From the NCBI GenBank assembly GCA_905215155.1, contig CAJMPJ010000001.1, positions 1 through 64,000 on the forward strand: a DNA stretch of 64,000 bases, in the 5' to 3' direction. The DNA comes from an uncultured bacterium. GTDB taxonomy: Bacteria; Bacillota; Clostridia; Lachnospirales; Lachnospiraceae. How positions within the stretch are numbered: the first letter of the stretch is position 1; each line of letters starts with the position of its first letter. The notes under the pieces are model-generated. The model ran no database searches, was not told where the DNA came from, and worked only from the letters and a program-made list of their open reading frames with translations. A program made the translations under genes and the position numbers. Shown here one piece after another: positions 10,658-18,905 of the stretch.

Positions 10658-11779
10658 TTATACCGCTGCTGCGTTAAAATTGACAGGCAGAATCAGATAA
10701 ATGTATTTTCCTTCCTCATCCCGGATAAAGCAGGGAGATTTTGGATTTAACATATAAAGAGTTACTTCCTCATCATCAATGATCCGCAGAGCATCAATTA
10801 AAAACTTGGGGTTAAAACCGATCATGATATCGCTTCCGGTTTTGTGAGTGGAAACCTCTGCATTCATGGACCCAAAGCTGGAGTTCATCTTAAGCTGCAT
10901 TTCCTGATCTACGATATTCATGATCAAAGGTTTCTTGTCATTTTCACGTACCAGGATGGTTGCGCGGTCGAGACAGTCTAAAAGCTCCCGCTTATTAACG
11001 GTGATCTTTGTCTCGTAATCGCTGGAAAGCATCTGGTCAATCCGGAAGTATTCTCCCTCGATCAGACGGGAAACTACCATGGTCTGGTCAAATTCAAATA
11101 AAATATGGTTTGCCCCAAAGAAAATAAGTACTTCTTTTTCATTGTCTCCGCCCAGAATCTTGCTGACCTCGCTTAGAGTCTTGCCAGGAACAATGACTTT
11201 TATATCATGGTATTGATCTTTTAGCTCAATATTTCTTATGGAAATGCGGTGACCATCCAGTGAAACCACTTTCAACTGGTTTCCTGTCACCTGAAAAAGC
11301 TCTCCGGTCATCATCTTGTTGCTGTCATTCGGTGCAATGGAAAAGATGGTCTGGCGGATCACTTCTTTTAAGGAGAACTGGGATAAGCAGATGTAATGGT
11401 CCCGTTCAATGTAGGGTAGGTACGCAAATTCCTCTGCATCCCGTCCCTGAATATGGAAAACTGAATTTTCACAGGAAATGGTAGTGTTGAATTTCTCATC
11501 GCTTTCAATAGTCACAAGCGAATCTCCTGCAGAAGAAAGTTTTCTAACGATTTCAGAAAGAAGTTTCGCCTCTAGAGCGATTTTCCCCCGGTCCAGGATG
11601 GTTCCTTCTACCTTGGTTTCAATGCCAAGCTCCATATCATTGGCTGTCAGCTTGATCTCAGAACCGCTGGCATCAATAAAGATACATTCAAGGATAGACA
11701 TGGTGGTTTTACTGGGGACCGCTTTTAATACAATATTAATGCCGTTTAGAATCGCATCCTGCTGGAATGTCAGTTTCAT
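10658..11779 (-). CDS. dnaN: DNA polymerase III subunit beta (sliding clamp)
   Basis: The ring-shaped processivity factor that tethers replicative polymerase to DNA. At 373 residues the length fits three similar clamp domains of about 120 residues. It begins with the typical MKLTFQQDAILNGI and ends with YLILPVNFN near the C-terminus. ATG 11779 has AAAGGAG eight bases upstream. It follows dnaA after a 258-base gap that carries DnaA boxes and a candidate unwinding element. Confidence 0.97.
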   Translation of the reverse strand: MKLTFQQDAILNGINIVLKAVPSKTTMSILECIFIDASGSEIKLTANDMELGIETKVEGTILDRGKIALEAKLLSEIVRKLSSAGDSLVTIESDEKFNTTISCENSVFHIQGRDAEEFAYLPYIERDHYICLSQFSLKEVIRQTIFSIAPNDSNKMMTGELFQVTGNQLKVVSLDGHRISIRNIELKDQYHDIKVIVPGKTLSEVSKILGGDNEKEVLIFFGANHILFEFDQTMVVSRLIEGEYFRIDQMLSSDYETKITVNKRELLDCLDRATILVRENDKKPLIMNIVDQEMQLKMNSSFGSMNAEVSTHKTGSDIMIGFNPKFLIDALRIIDDEEVTLYMLNPKSPCFIRDEEGKYIYLILPVNFNAAAV

Positions 11780-12037
11780 AATTGTTGATAACTCCTTTGC
11801 TTTAAAAATTACAATAAATAGATGGATGATATAATTAAATTCCGTCGTATTAGTAGTAGGGGCTGTGGGTTTGTGTAAAAACCCTGAAAACCATTATAAA
11901 GGCTTGGAATTCTGTGTTTATAACGATGTGAATAACGTCCACAGAACTTAAGGAAAACTTTTAAGTTATCCACAAGATCATAAGAAACGAAGGGAGAGTC
12001 TTAAATATCCACAGGAAATAAACAGCTCATGCACACC
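11780..12037. other. oriC: oriC part 2: dnaA-dnaN intergenic region with candidate DNA unwinding site
   Basis: A perfect DnaA box TTATCCACA lies at 11966-11974 and a one-mismatch box ATATCCACA at 12005-12013. A box-like TGTGGGTTT is at 11864-11872. Next to a short G-rich segment (11859-11869) are three consecutive TAG triplets at 11851-11859, followed leftward by an AT-rich stretch (about 11800-11850). Box, GC-rich spacer, TAG trios, then AT-rich DNA is the arrangement described for the basal unwinding system of Bacillus origins. The site also carries the promoter region of dnaN. Function is inferred. Confidence 0.65.
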
Positions 12038-13414
12038 TTATTGTGGATTAATCTTCTTTTTTAAGATTTCAATGGTATTATTTAACGATTCGTTCTTATT
12101 GATATCGCTGGTGATCTTATCAATTCCATGAATGATGGTGGTATGATCCCTTCCTCCCAGGTATTTTCCAATCATCTGTAAGGGAGTTCCTACCATATCA
12201 CGGCATAAGAACATAACGATCTGACGGGGATAAACAATTTCCTTGTTACGCTTTTGGGAACAGATGTCAAGGGGAGTGATTCCGAAGTGGTCTGCAACGA
12301 CCTGAATGACAAGTTCCGGTGTAATTTCCTTTTTATCATTGGGAGAAATAATATCTTTCAATGCCTCTTCGGCCAGTTCCACGGTGATTTCTTTATTATC
12401 AAGGCGGGAGAGTGCAACGATCTTTGTTAAGGCACCTTCCAATTCCCTGATGTTGGATTTGATGTTGGTGGCTATGTATTTGATTACTTCATTGTCAATG
12501 TTGTAGCCTTCCATTTCCTCTTTTTTGCGGAGGATGGCCATCCGGGTCTCATAATCCGGAGACTGTATGTCCACTGTCAGGCCCCACTCAAACCGGGATC
12601 GAAGCCGTTCTTCCAGGGTTTCGATTTCCTTCGGAGGTTTATCCGAGGAGATGATAATCTGTTTCTTTGCTTCATAAAGGGCATTGAAGGTGTGGAAGAA
12701 TTCTTCCTGGGTACTTTCCTTACCGATAATGAACTGGATATCATCAATCAGCAGTACATCGTTGGTCCGGTATTTTTCGCGGAATTCTGTAGGGGAAAAA
12801 TTATTTTTATTACGGATCGCGTCAATCAACTCGTTGGTAAATTTCTCACTGGTCACGTAAAGGATCTTTGCATTGGGATTATTCTTTAGGATAAAGTGAC
12901 CGATGGAATGCATCAGGTGGGTTTTTCCCAGACCAACGCCTCCGTAAATAAAAAGCGGGTTGTAAATTTCACCAGGGGATTCCGCCACTGCCAGGGAAGC
13001 CGCATGAGCCAGATTGTTATTTGCACCAACCACAAAGGTATCAAAAATGTATTTCGGATTTAAGTTTGCATTGATAATGGCAGACTGGTTGACCGAATTC
13101 ACTGTGTTCTTAATAAGCGTATTTTCAGCAGGAGCCGGGACAGCTTCCTTTTGAATCTGATTTTCGACAACAAAATCAACGGTGCATTCAAAACCAGTCA
13201 CTTCTTCAATGGTGATCTTCAGAAGAAACCCGTATTTTTTGCGGATGTATCCCAGGAACTCCACATCCGGTACGGTAACGATCACTTTCTCGTCCTCTAC
13301 AGCATAAACTTTTAAGGGGAGAAGCCAGGTTTTGAAAGAAACATCTGTAATTTCATGCTCTTCTTTTAAATTCAATAAGATTTCGTCCCATTTTTCCTTT
13401 AACTTTTCTAACAT
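12038..13414 (-). CDS. dnaA: Chromosomal replication initiator protein DnaA
   Basis: The AAA+ initiator that binds DnaA boxes and opens oriC. From ATG 13414 it is 458 residues: N-terminal helicase-loading domain I (about 1-80), a linker, then the AAA+ domain with Walker A GGVGLGKTHLMHSIG and Walker B LLIDDIQF. The C-terminal DNA-binding domain carries GGRDHTTIIHG, the box-recognition signature. I chose 13414 because AGGAGA precedes it at normal distance and MLEKLKEKWDEIL matches typical N-termini; an upstream in-frame start at 13474 would add 20 atypical residues. Flanking box clusters suggest autoregulation by DnaA. Confidence 0.97.
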   Translation of the reverse strand: MLEKLKEKWDEILLNLKEEHEITDVSFKTWLLPLKVYAVEDEKVIVTVPDVEFLGYIRKKYGFLLKITIEEVTGFECTVDFVVENQIQKEAVPAPAENTLIKNTVNSVNQSAIINANLNPKYIFDTFVVGANNNLAHAASLAVAESPGEIYNPLFIYGGVGLGKTHLMHSIGHFILKNNPNAKILYVTSEKFTNELIDAIRNKNNFSPTEFREKYRTNDVLLIDDIQFIIGKESTQEEFFHTFNALYEAKKQIIISSDKPPKEIETLEERLRSRFEWGLTVDIQSPDYETRMAILRKKEEMEGYNIDNEVIKYIATNIKSNIRELEGALTKIVALSRLDNKEITVELAEEALKDIISPNDKKEITPELVIQVVADHFGITPLDICSQKRNKEIVYPRQIVMFLCRDMVGTPLQMIGKYLGGRDHTTIIHGIDKITSDINKNESLNNTIEILKKKINPQ

Positions 13415-13440
13415 TGTATGTCTCCTACATCTATAAAAAT

Positions 13441-13458
13441 GCAAATATGCGCATTTGC
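13441..13458. repeat. Inverted repeat in the dnaA leader
   Basis: GCAAAT and ATTTGC arms flank the six bases ATGCGC. The element lies between the predicted dnaA -10 box and the ribosome binding site. It could form a small RNA hairpin or be a protein site; no family is recognised. Confidence 0.4.
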
Positions 13459-13472
13459 CCAATCTACTGTTC

Positions 13473-13501
13473 ATTCTATACTATTTTGAAATATATTTCA
13501 A
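13473..13501 (-). promoter_or_regulatory. Predicted dnaA promoter
   Basis: On the minus strand TTGAAA (13496-13501), 17 bases, TAGAAT (13473-13478). The -35 box is part of the perfect 16-base palindrome TTGAAATATATTTCAA (13486-13501). The perfect DnaA box at 13519-13527 lies directly upstream, consistent with autoregulation. Confidence 0.6.
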
Positions 13502-13787
13502 TGAGAATAGTAAAAAATTGTGGATAAGTGTGTGCAGAGGATGTGTATTGCATGTGAATGAAATGTTGATAATCATCCAGGGAGAGAGTTGTCCACAAAA
13601 AAGAAAGCTTTTAAAACTCCCGTTATTCACATTCTGGAAAACTTTTATTTATCTGGGATGAAGGGACATGCTTGTGAACAAATGGATGGTTATCAAGATA
13701 GTATCAAGATAGTTTTCCACAAGTTATCCCCACTTTGTTGATAACTTTATGTAAATTAACAAATTTCGTGTGAAATTGAGAACATGA

Positions 13788-13817
13788 TTGACGAAAAGCA
13801 ATGGCGGTAGGTATAAT
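13788..13817 (+). promoter_or_regulatory. Sigma-A promoter for the ECF S-component gene
   Basis: TTGACG (13788-13793), 18-base spacer, TATAAT (13812-13817). A 60-base leader follows before the start codon at 13878; I see no riboswitch-like structure in it. Confidence 0.75.
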
Positions 13818-13877
13818 GCAGAAGTAACTAGCTGCATTGTATCTTATGAATAAGAACAATAGCACAGGAGGTATAAG

Positions 13878-14507
13878 ATGAACATTGAGAACAAGACCCG
13901 TAACCTGGTATTGGCAGCTGTATTTGTTGCCATTATCGTAATCCTGGCATTTACACCTTTAGGATATATTCCACTGGGATTTATGAACGCCACCATCATT
14001 CATGTTCCGGTCATAATTGGAGCCATTATTCTTGGACCAAAATATGGGGGATTTTTAGGAATGGTGTTTGGACTTACCAGTTTGTGGAAAAATACCTACA
14101 TGCCAAATCCGACCTCATTTGTATTTTCTCCGTTTATAAAGGTGGGAGAGTACGGCGGTAATTTTGGGAGCCTGGTCATCTGTATGGTTCCGAGAATTTT
14201 AATCGGTATCGTATCGTTTTACGTTTTCCGGGCGGTGCTTCAAGGCTTTAAGGGGAAAAAGGGAAAAAGAACCATTGCACTGGCGGCAGCCGGGGCGGCC
14301 GGATCATTAACCAATACGCTTTTGGTAATGAATCTGATTTATTTTCTTTTTGGTAAAGAATATGGACATGCTGCGAAAGGACTGTCGGAGGGAATTTATT
14401 CGGTTATAATTGGAATTATCTGCATCAATGGAATTCCTGAGGCAATCGTGGCGGGAATTCTGACGACTGCGGTTACTCAGGCATTGTATAAGGCCATGAG
14501 AAGATAG
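13878..14507 (+). CDS. ECF transporter S component (substrate-binding membrane subunit)
   Basis: A 209-residue, strongly hydrophobic protein with about six membrane segments and the short Ala/Gly-rich first helix (LVLAAVFVAIIVILAF) typical of S components of energy-coupling factor vitamin importers. The TIIHVPVIIGAIILGPKYGGFLG region is shared by pantothenate-type and other group members, so the substrate cannot be fixed; a pantothenate-like vitamin precursor is one guess. No EcfA or EcfT gene is nearby, as expected for group II systems that share one energising module. AGGAGG precedes the ATG at normal spacing. It is the first gene right of oriC and ends at a bidirectional terminator facing pta. 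Confidence 0.8.
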   Translation: MNIENKTRNLVLAAVFVAIIVILAFTPLGYIPLGFMNATIIHVPVIIGAIILGPKYGGFLGMVFGLTSLWKNTYMPNPTSFVFSPFIKVGEYGGNFGSLVICMVPRILIGIVSFYVFRAVLQGFKGKKGKRTIALAAAGAAGSLTNTLLVMNLIYFLFGKEYGHAAKGLSEGIYSVIIGIICINGIPEAIVAGILTTAVTQALYKAMRR

Positions 14508-14516
14508 GATAGAAAG

Positions 14517-14553
14517 AAAGCGGCTCCTCTTGAAATTTAAGGGGAGCCGCTTT
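14517..14553. terminator. Bidirectional terminator between the S component and pta
   Basis: A perfect 11-base inverted repeat (AAAGCGGCTCC ... GGAGCCGCTTT), extended by the inner pair CTT/AAG with one bulge. It is followed by T5 on the plus strand and by a T-rich stretch on the minus strand. It lies between two convergent genes. Confidence 0.9.
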
Positions 14554-14586
14554 TTCATTTTAACCATTCCAGCCTGGGATTATCTT

Positions 14587-15564
14587 TTAAATCAGGGCTG
14601 CTGTTATGATTGACATTTTATAAACTTCGTCAGCGTTGCATCCTCTGGATAAGTCGTTGATCGGTGCATTCAGTCCCTGGAGGATGGGTCCGAAGGCTTC
14701 AAATCCGCCCAGTCGCTGTGCAATTTTATAGCCGATATTCCCAGCATTGATATCAGGGAAAATAAAAACATTGGCGTTGCCGGCAACGGGGGAACCGGAT
14801 GCTTTTGTTTCTGCCACTGCGGGGGAGATCGCAGCATCAAACTGGAGTTCGCCATCCACCGGGAAGTCTAAATTTAAGGATTTTAATTTTGTGGCGGCGT
14901 GGTTTACCTTATCAACGGATTCTCCTTTACCGGAACCCAGTGTGCTGTAGGAAAGCAGGGCAACCTTTGGATCAATGGAAAAGGTCTTTGCGGTCCGGGC
15001 TGTTTCAACAGCGATTTCAACCAGCTCGTCTTCGGTTGGGTTAAGATTGATGGCACAGTCTCCCATGGCATACATTTCATTTTTGCCTTCTGTCTGGCGG
15101 TAAAGAATAAAGCAGCTGGAAACAATTTTGTTTTGGGGCTTTGTTTTAATCAACTGCAGGGCCGGTCTTACAGTATCAGCAGTGGAATAAGTGGCTCCGC
15201 CCAGCAGACAGTCGGCTTTTCCCATCTTAACCAGCATGGTGCCAAAGTAGTTGGATTTTAAAAGAGCGGCCCGGCAGGCTGCCTCATCCATCTTTCCTTT
15301 TCGCAGTTCCACCATTTTAGATGTCATTTCATCAATTTCGTTATAGTGAAGAGGGTCAATGGTTTCTATTCCCTCCACTGGCCATCCATACTTTTTTGCG
15401 GCTTCATCAATTTCTTTTTCGGTTCCCAAAAGGATGGGTGTTAGAATTCCTTCCTTATAAAGCCGGCTTGCAGCTTCCAAAATTCTTGGATCCGTGCCTT
15501 CTGTAAATACGATCTTTCTTTTCTGGTCCTTCAGTGCAGCAATCATAGATTCAAACATGATCAT
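14587..15564 (-). CDS. pta: Phosphate acetyltransferase
   Basis: Converts acetyl-CoA and phosphate to acetyl phosphate, the first step of ATP-yielding acetate formation. The 325-residue length and the sequence (KIVFTEGTDPRILEAA near the N-terminus, GGATYSTADTVRPALQLIKT in the middle, GPILQGLNAPINDLSRG near the end) match the short, single-domain Pta of Firmicutes. The start is ATG 15564, with a second ATG two codons later. The acetate kinase gene, often next to pta, is not adjacent. A perfect 9-base inverted repeat lies about 40 bases upstream (15605-15630). It is transcribed against the direction of replication. Confidence 0.94.
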   Translation of the reverse strand: MIMFESMIAALKDQKRKIVFTEGTDPRILEAASRLYKEGILTPILLGTEKEIDEAAKKYGWPVEGIETIDPLHYNEIDEMTSKMVELRKGKMDEAACRAALLKSNYFGTMLVKMGKADCLLGGATYSTADTVRPALQLIKTKPQNKIVSSCFILYRQTEGKNEMYAMGDCAINLNPTEDELVEIAVETARTAKTFSIDPKVALLSYSTLGSGKGESVDKVNHAATKLKSLNLDFPVDGELQFDAAISPAVAETKASGSPVAGNANVFIFPDINAGNIGYKIAQRLGGFEAFGPILQGLNAPINDLSRGCNADEVYKMSIITAALI

Positions 15565-15604
15565 TTCCTCCGTACTTGTTATTGGTTTACAGTTTATGAG
15601 TTTT

Positions 15605-15630
15605 GTATTTCTACTATTTTATAGAAATAC
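15605..15630. repeat. Perfect inverted repeat upstream of pta
   Basis: GTATTTCTA and TAGAAATAC arms are separated by eight AT-rich bases. The element lies about 41 bases before the pta start. It could be an operator or a leader hairpin; the regulator is unknown. Confidence 0.5.
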
Positions 15631-15703
15631 TTTGCCCAATTACTTTAAATATTATCTCAAATCATATTTGATCACAACTGGTTTGGGGAAATAAATATAA
15701 AAT

Positions 15704-17131
15704 TTATAGATAAAATTTTAAATTACTTTTATTGGCCTTATCTGATAATTGTTTTACATGCAGAAGATTTCCTTTAAGGTCTGTGATGAGTTTTAAATCT
15801 TTTCCTGATTCAAATATTTTCTTCCCATTGATAAATCCTTCTGCATAGTCACCGGTGTTTCTGATTTTAAAACAATATTCGCCCCAAACCTGTTCATAAA
15901 TACTTTCATGGCCGCCCATGGTGCCCCAGAAGATCTTGTCCTGTTCCAGGTGAATTCCAAACATACGGGCAGCGTATTCTAAAACGGAGAGAAGGGCTGG
16001 GCCATAGGAGTCTTGAGTACTTTGAAGAGAGGGCTGTCCGGTAAAAGGGTCGTATTGCTGTACAAAAATGCAGGACTCTCCAATGGCATGAAACAATTTT
16101 TCTCCGAGAACCGGGATCAAAGAATCATAACCGTAATTTTCCAGTGCGCGGATGGCTCTCTGGTAGGTAAGTGCTTCGGGCTGTCCGCTCCAGTTATTGG
16201 TTTCGATGTTTCGAAACAGAGGGTCGTTGACTGCTACAGAGGGAAGCGGCATGGGAGTCCAGAATTCTTCCGGATTTAGTAAGTGTCTGGTCACAAATTC
16301 CCTGGCCATGGAGGGTGTTAGGCTGTTCCAATACATGGCTCTTAAATTATTATGAGTCAGGACATCCAGCGGGTTATGATGCTTATCCCGGTCAAAGCAG
16401 GCACCTCTTGCTTCATCCCAAAGGTAAGTCTGTATGGTTTTCTTAATGGAACCGGCTTTTTTTAACCATCGGTCCGTTATGGAGGAATCACCTTTGATCC
16501 TTCCGATCTTTGATAAGGTTTCTCTCGCGGAATAAGAAAAACTCATGATGTCCAGGGAGGCCATAGGCACGATGCGGCAGTTTTTTGGAGGTGTTTCCTT
16601 GTCCCAGTCATCAGGGGCATCCCCATAGCGCAGGGCATAATCTTCTCCGGTGTCATATTTGCACCAGCTTTCCAGACAGCCATCCCCGTCGGAATCCCGT
16701 ACTTTCCATAAATACGAATCGAATTTTTCTAAAGCAGAAGCAAGAAGGGTGAGATAATCGTCCTCTTTCCCTATTAGATAGTACATGTTAAGAGCGGAGG
16801 AGGGAAAGCAAAAGCCCTGAAATTTATTAAATTGGGGAGTTATGGTTCCATCCAGTAAGGCTATGCTTCCGGGAAGCCTTCCATCCTCTCTCTGGGTTTC
16901 CATAAATAAAAGATTGTTATTAAGCCCAGCCTCTAAATTTCTTTTGGCATACATTTCGCCGCCCATGGGTTGTGTCTCCAGCCATATTTTTTCATAGCCG
17001 CCTCCTTCAATTAAGACCATCCGGGACTCGAACTGTTTTAAATTATTTAAGGATTTTTCTTCGGCGGTGTCCACCAGTTTTTGTAATAGTTCATAAGAGG
17101 TTTTAAATGATACGTTTGTTTTTATTTTCAC
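15704..17131 (-). CDS. GH63-like (alpha/alpha)6-barrel glycoside hydrolase
   Basis: A 475-residue cytoplasmic protein without signal peptide, similar in style to the mannosylglycerate-hydrolase-like / GH63 group and to glycogen-debranching glucosidases. Typical patches are GGEMYAKRNLEAGLNNNLLFM, QREDGRLPGSI, FCFPSSALNMYYLI, SDGDGCLESW and NNWSGQPEALTYQRAI, which outline a toroid with acidic active-site residues. I use GTG 17131, preceded by AAAGGG; a second GTG at 17173, overlapping the upstream permease stop by 17 bases, is possible. It ends a glycan-utilisation operon (GH43, AraC, permease, this gene). The substrate is not deducible. Confidence 0.7.
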   Translation of the reverse strand: MKIKTNVSFKTSYELLQKLVDTAEEKSLNNLKQFESRMVLIEGGGYEKIWLETQPMGGEMYAKRNLEAGLNNNLLFMETQREDGRLPGSIALLDGTITPQFNKFQGFCFPSSALNMYYLIGKEDDYLTLLASALEKFDSYLWKVRDSDGDGCLESWCKYDTGEDYALRYGDAPDDWDKETPPKNCRIVPMASLDIMSFSYSARETLSKIGRIKGDSSITDRWLKKAGSIKKTIQTYLWDEARGACFDRDKHHNPLDVLTHNNLRAMYWNSLTPSMAREFVTRHLLNPEEFWTPMPLPSVAVNDPLFRNIETNNWSGQPEALTYQRAIRALENYGYDSLIPVLGEKLFHAIGESCIFVQQYDPFTGQPSLQSTQDSYGPALLSVLEYAARMFGIHLEQDKIFWGTMGGHESIYEQVWGEYCFKIRNTGDYAEGFINGKKIFESGKDLKLITDLKGNLLHVKQLSDKANKSNLKFYL

Positions 17132-17156
17132 AATAAACCCTTTCTGCAGCTGTTTT

Positions 17157-17864
17157 TTAACCTTTGATACCACTTCCGCTGATTCCTTCTACCAGATAGC
17201 GGTTGAAAAACAGAAAGATCAGGAATACAGGAACCAGGGATAAGGTGGACATGGCAAACATGGCACCATAATCAGTGGTGGAGGTGGAATCAGCAAAATT
17301 TTTGATGGCCACGGAGGCTGTATATAAATTGGGCTTGCTTAGGTAAATCATCGGTGACATAAAATCATCCCATTTCCAGTAGAACTGAATGATGATGGTG
17401 GTTACAATGGAGGGTTTTAACAAAGGCAGAAAAATTCTGGTAAAAATAGAATACTTGCTGCAGCCGTCGATGATGGCAGCTTCGTCTAGGTCCCTTGGAA
17501 TACCGGCTCCAAACTGCATCATCTGGTAGATAAAAAAAGCCTGGCCGAAAAAATGAGGCAGTAGGAGGGGGAGATAGGTTCCTACAAGATGAAGTTTGTT
17601 GTATATAATGTATTGGGGAACCAAAATGATTTGAGAGGGCAGCATCATGGTTCCGATCATTGCCATAAACCAGAGATTGCGCCCTTTAAAAGGAACTCTT
17701 GAAAAGGCATAGGCCACGCAGGAAGAGGAGAGGACCGTTGCCAGGGTCGAAATGGAGGCAACCAGTAAAGAATTCTGAAAGAATATCTGAAAACTGATTC
17801 CGCCAAAGCCCTTATAGCCATTGGTAAAATTTTCAATTCTCCAGTGATATGGAATTAAGTCCAT
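17157..17864 (-). pseudogene. Carbohydrate ABC transporter permease (MalG type), N-terminally truncated
   Basis: The 235 residues correspond to the C-terminal part of a MalG-type inner-membrane permease. About five hydrophobic segments are present and the EAA loop that contacts the ATPase is intact (DEAAIIDGCSKYSIFTRIFLP). Family members are normally about 270-300 residues and begin with a cytoplasmic tail and a first membrane helix; this product starts at a point matching the periplasmic loop after that helix. No partner permease, binding protein or ATPase is adjacent. The 5' part of the gene and its companions therefore appear to be deleted. GGAGGAAG precedes the ATG, so a shortened protein could still be made. 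Confidence 0.65.
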
Positions 17865-18031
17865 GCCGCTTCCTCCGTTTCATGTTTTGCTGTTACGCAT
17901 ACATTTGTTATTTTTGCTATTTTTACCATCCGGATTCAGTAAATATATGTAACATTTTAATATAATAATGGTGAAATAACAATCATATTTAGGCAAAACA
18001 CCAATACATTGGAAAAAGAATTAAATTTGCA

Positions 18032-18901
18032 CTATATTGACCGGTTTCCTGGATTTTTCTTTGACTTCCGGTATTGGAGCGGGGTGGTTCCCGTATGTTT
18101 TTTAAAGACCCGGTCAAAGTATGAGAGCCGTTCGTAACCTAATCTTTTGGATATATCTTCCATTGACAGGGAATCATTAAGAAGAAGGCGCCGTGCTTGT
18201 TCAATTCTTTGGCAGTTCATAAATTCGTTTACGGTAAAATTGGTCACTTCTTTGAATATCCGGCTTAAATAGCTTTTATCCAGGTAAAAAATAGCTGCAA
18301 GATCTTCCAGCCCGCAAATCTCACAGGAATGTTCCATAATATAACTCATAATCTCAGAAACTTTTACATAGCGTATCATCTTTCCTTTTTGATGATCGGG
18401 TTCTTCCGGCTTGATGCCCTCTCCTTTTAAAACCATGAGAAAGACGGAAAACAAAATTTTCTTGATTTCTGCGGAAGCAAACGGAATATTATTCTGTATT
18501 GTCTGTTCCATCTCACTCAAATATTGTTCCATCTGATTTCTTCGGGTCTCATCAAGGGAAAATACACCGTGATAATTCTGAAAAAAACGGATAAAATCTA
18601 GTTCCATGACGGTTCCGGCAGAAGTCAGCCAGCTTTCTTCAATTTCGATCAAGACACGTTCATGGAACTTTCCGCCGATCACATTTGTAAAAGGAATCTT
18701 TTTTTTATCAATAAAAGACAGGGTGCCTTTTGACATCCTGCAGCTTTTATTTTCCGAATAGAAATATCGTTCTCCATCCAGTATGTAATGAATCTGATAC
18801 TCATTTTTATAAAATCCTATGGTTTTTGCAAAGTCACAGTCACGGGCTACATGGCTGATTCCTATGCCGCCGCAGGTTCCTGCAAAGATGACTTCTTTCA
18901 T
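18032..18901 (-). CDS. AraC-family transcriptional regulator
   Basis: A 289-residue regulator with an N-terminal cupin-like sensing region (about 1-150), containing GERYFYSENKSCRMSKGTL, and a C-terminal pair of helix-turn-helix motifs (about 185-285). The second HTH has the family signature ISKRLGYERLSYFDRVFKKHTGTTPLQYR. It starts four bases after the stop of the GH43 gene, so it is cotranscribed, and it probably activates this glycan operon in response to a sugar (inference). The truncated permease and GH63-like gene follow downstream. Confidence 0.87.
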   Translation of the reverse strand: MKEVIFAGTCGGIGISHVARDCDFAKTIGFYKNEYQIHYILDGERYFYSENKSCRMSKGTLSFIDKKKIPFTNVIGGKFHERVLIEIEESWLTSAGTVMELDFIRFFQNYHGVFSLDETRRNQMEQYLSEMEQTIQNNIPFASAEIKKILFSVFLMVLKGEGIKPEEPDHQKGKMIRYVKVSEIMSYIMEHSCEICGLEDLAAIFYLDKSYLSRIFKEVTNFTVNEFMNCQRIEQARRLLLNDSLSMEDISKRLGYERLSYFDRVFKKHTGTTPLQYRKSKKNPGNRSI

Positions 18902-18905
18902 ACTA

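Larger units (their letters stand above)
13415..13787. other. oriC: oriC part 1: DnaA-box cluster upstream of dnaA
   Basis: Boxes seen are a perfect TTATCCACA on the minus strand (13519-13527), TTATTCACA at 13623-13631, and one-mismatch or looser sites TTGTCCACA at 13589-13597, TTGTTCACA on the minus strand (13673-13681), TTTTCCACA at 13713-13721 and TTATCCCCA at 13724-13732. No gene fits in the interval. Together with the dnaA-dnaN gap it makes a bipartite origin, as in Bacillus. Strand bias of the flanking genes switches here. Confidence 0.85.

Noticed and set aside
13818..13877. Riboswitch before the ECF S-component gene
   Set aside because: The leader is only about 55 bases and shows no stable paired structure or known conserved core.
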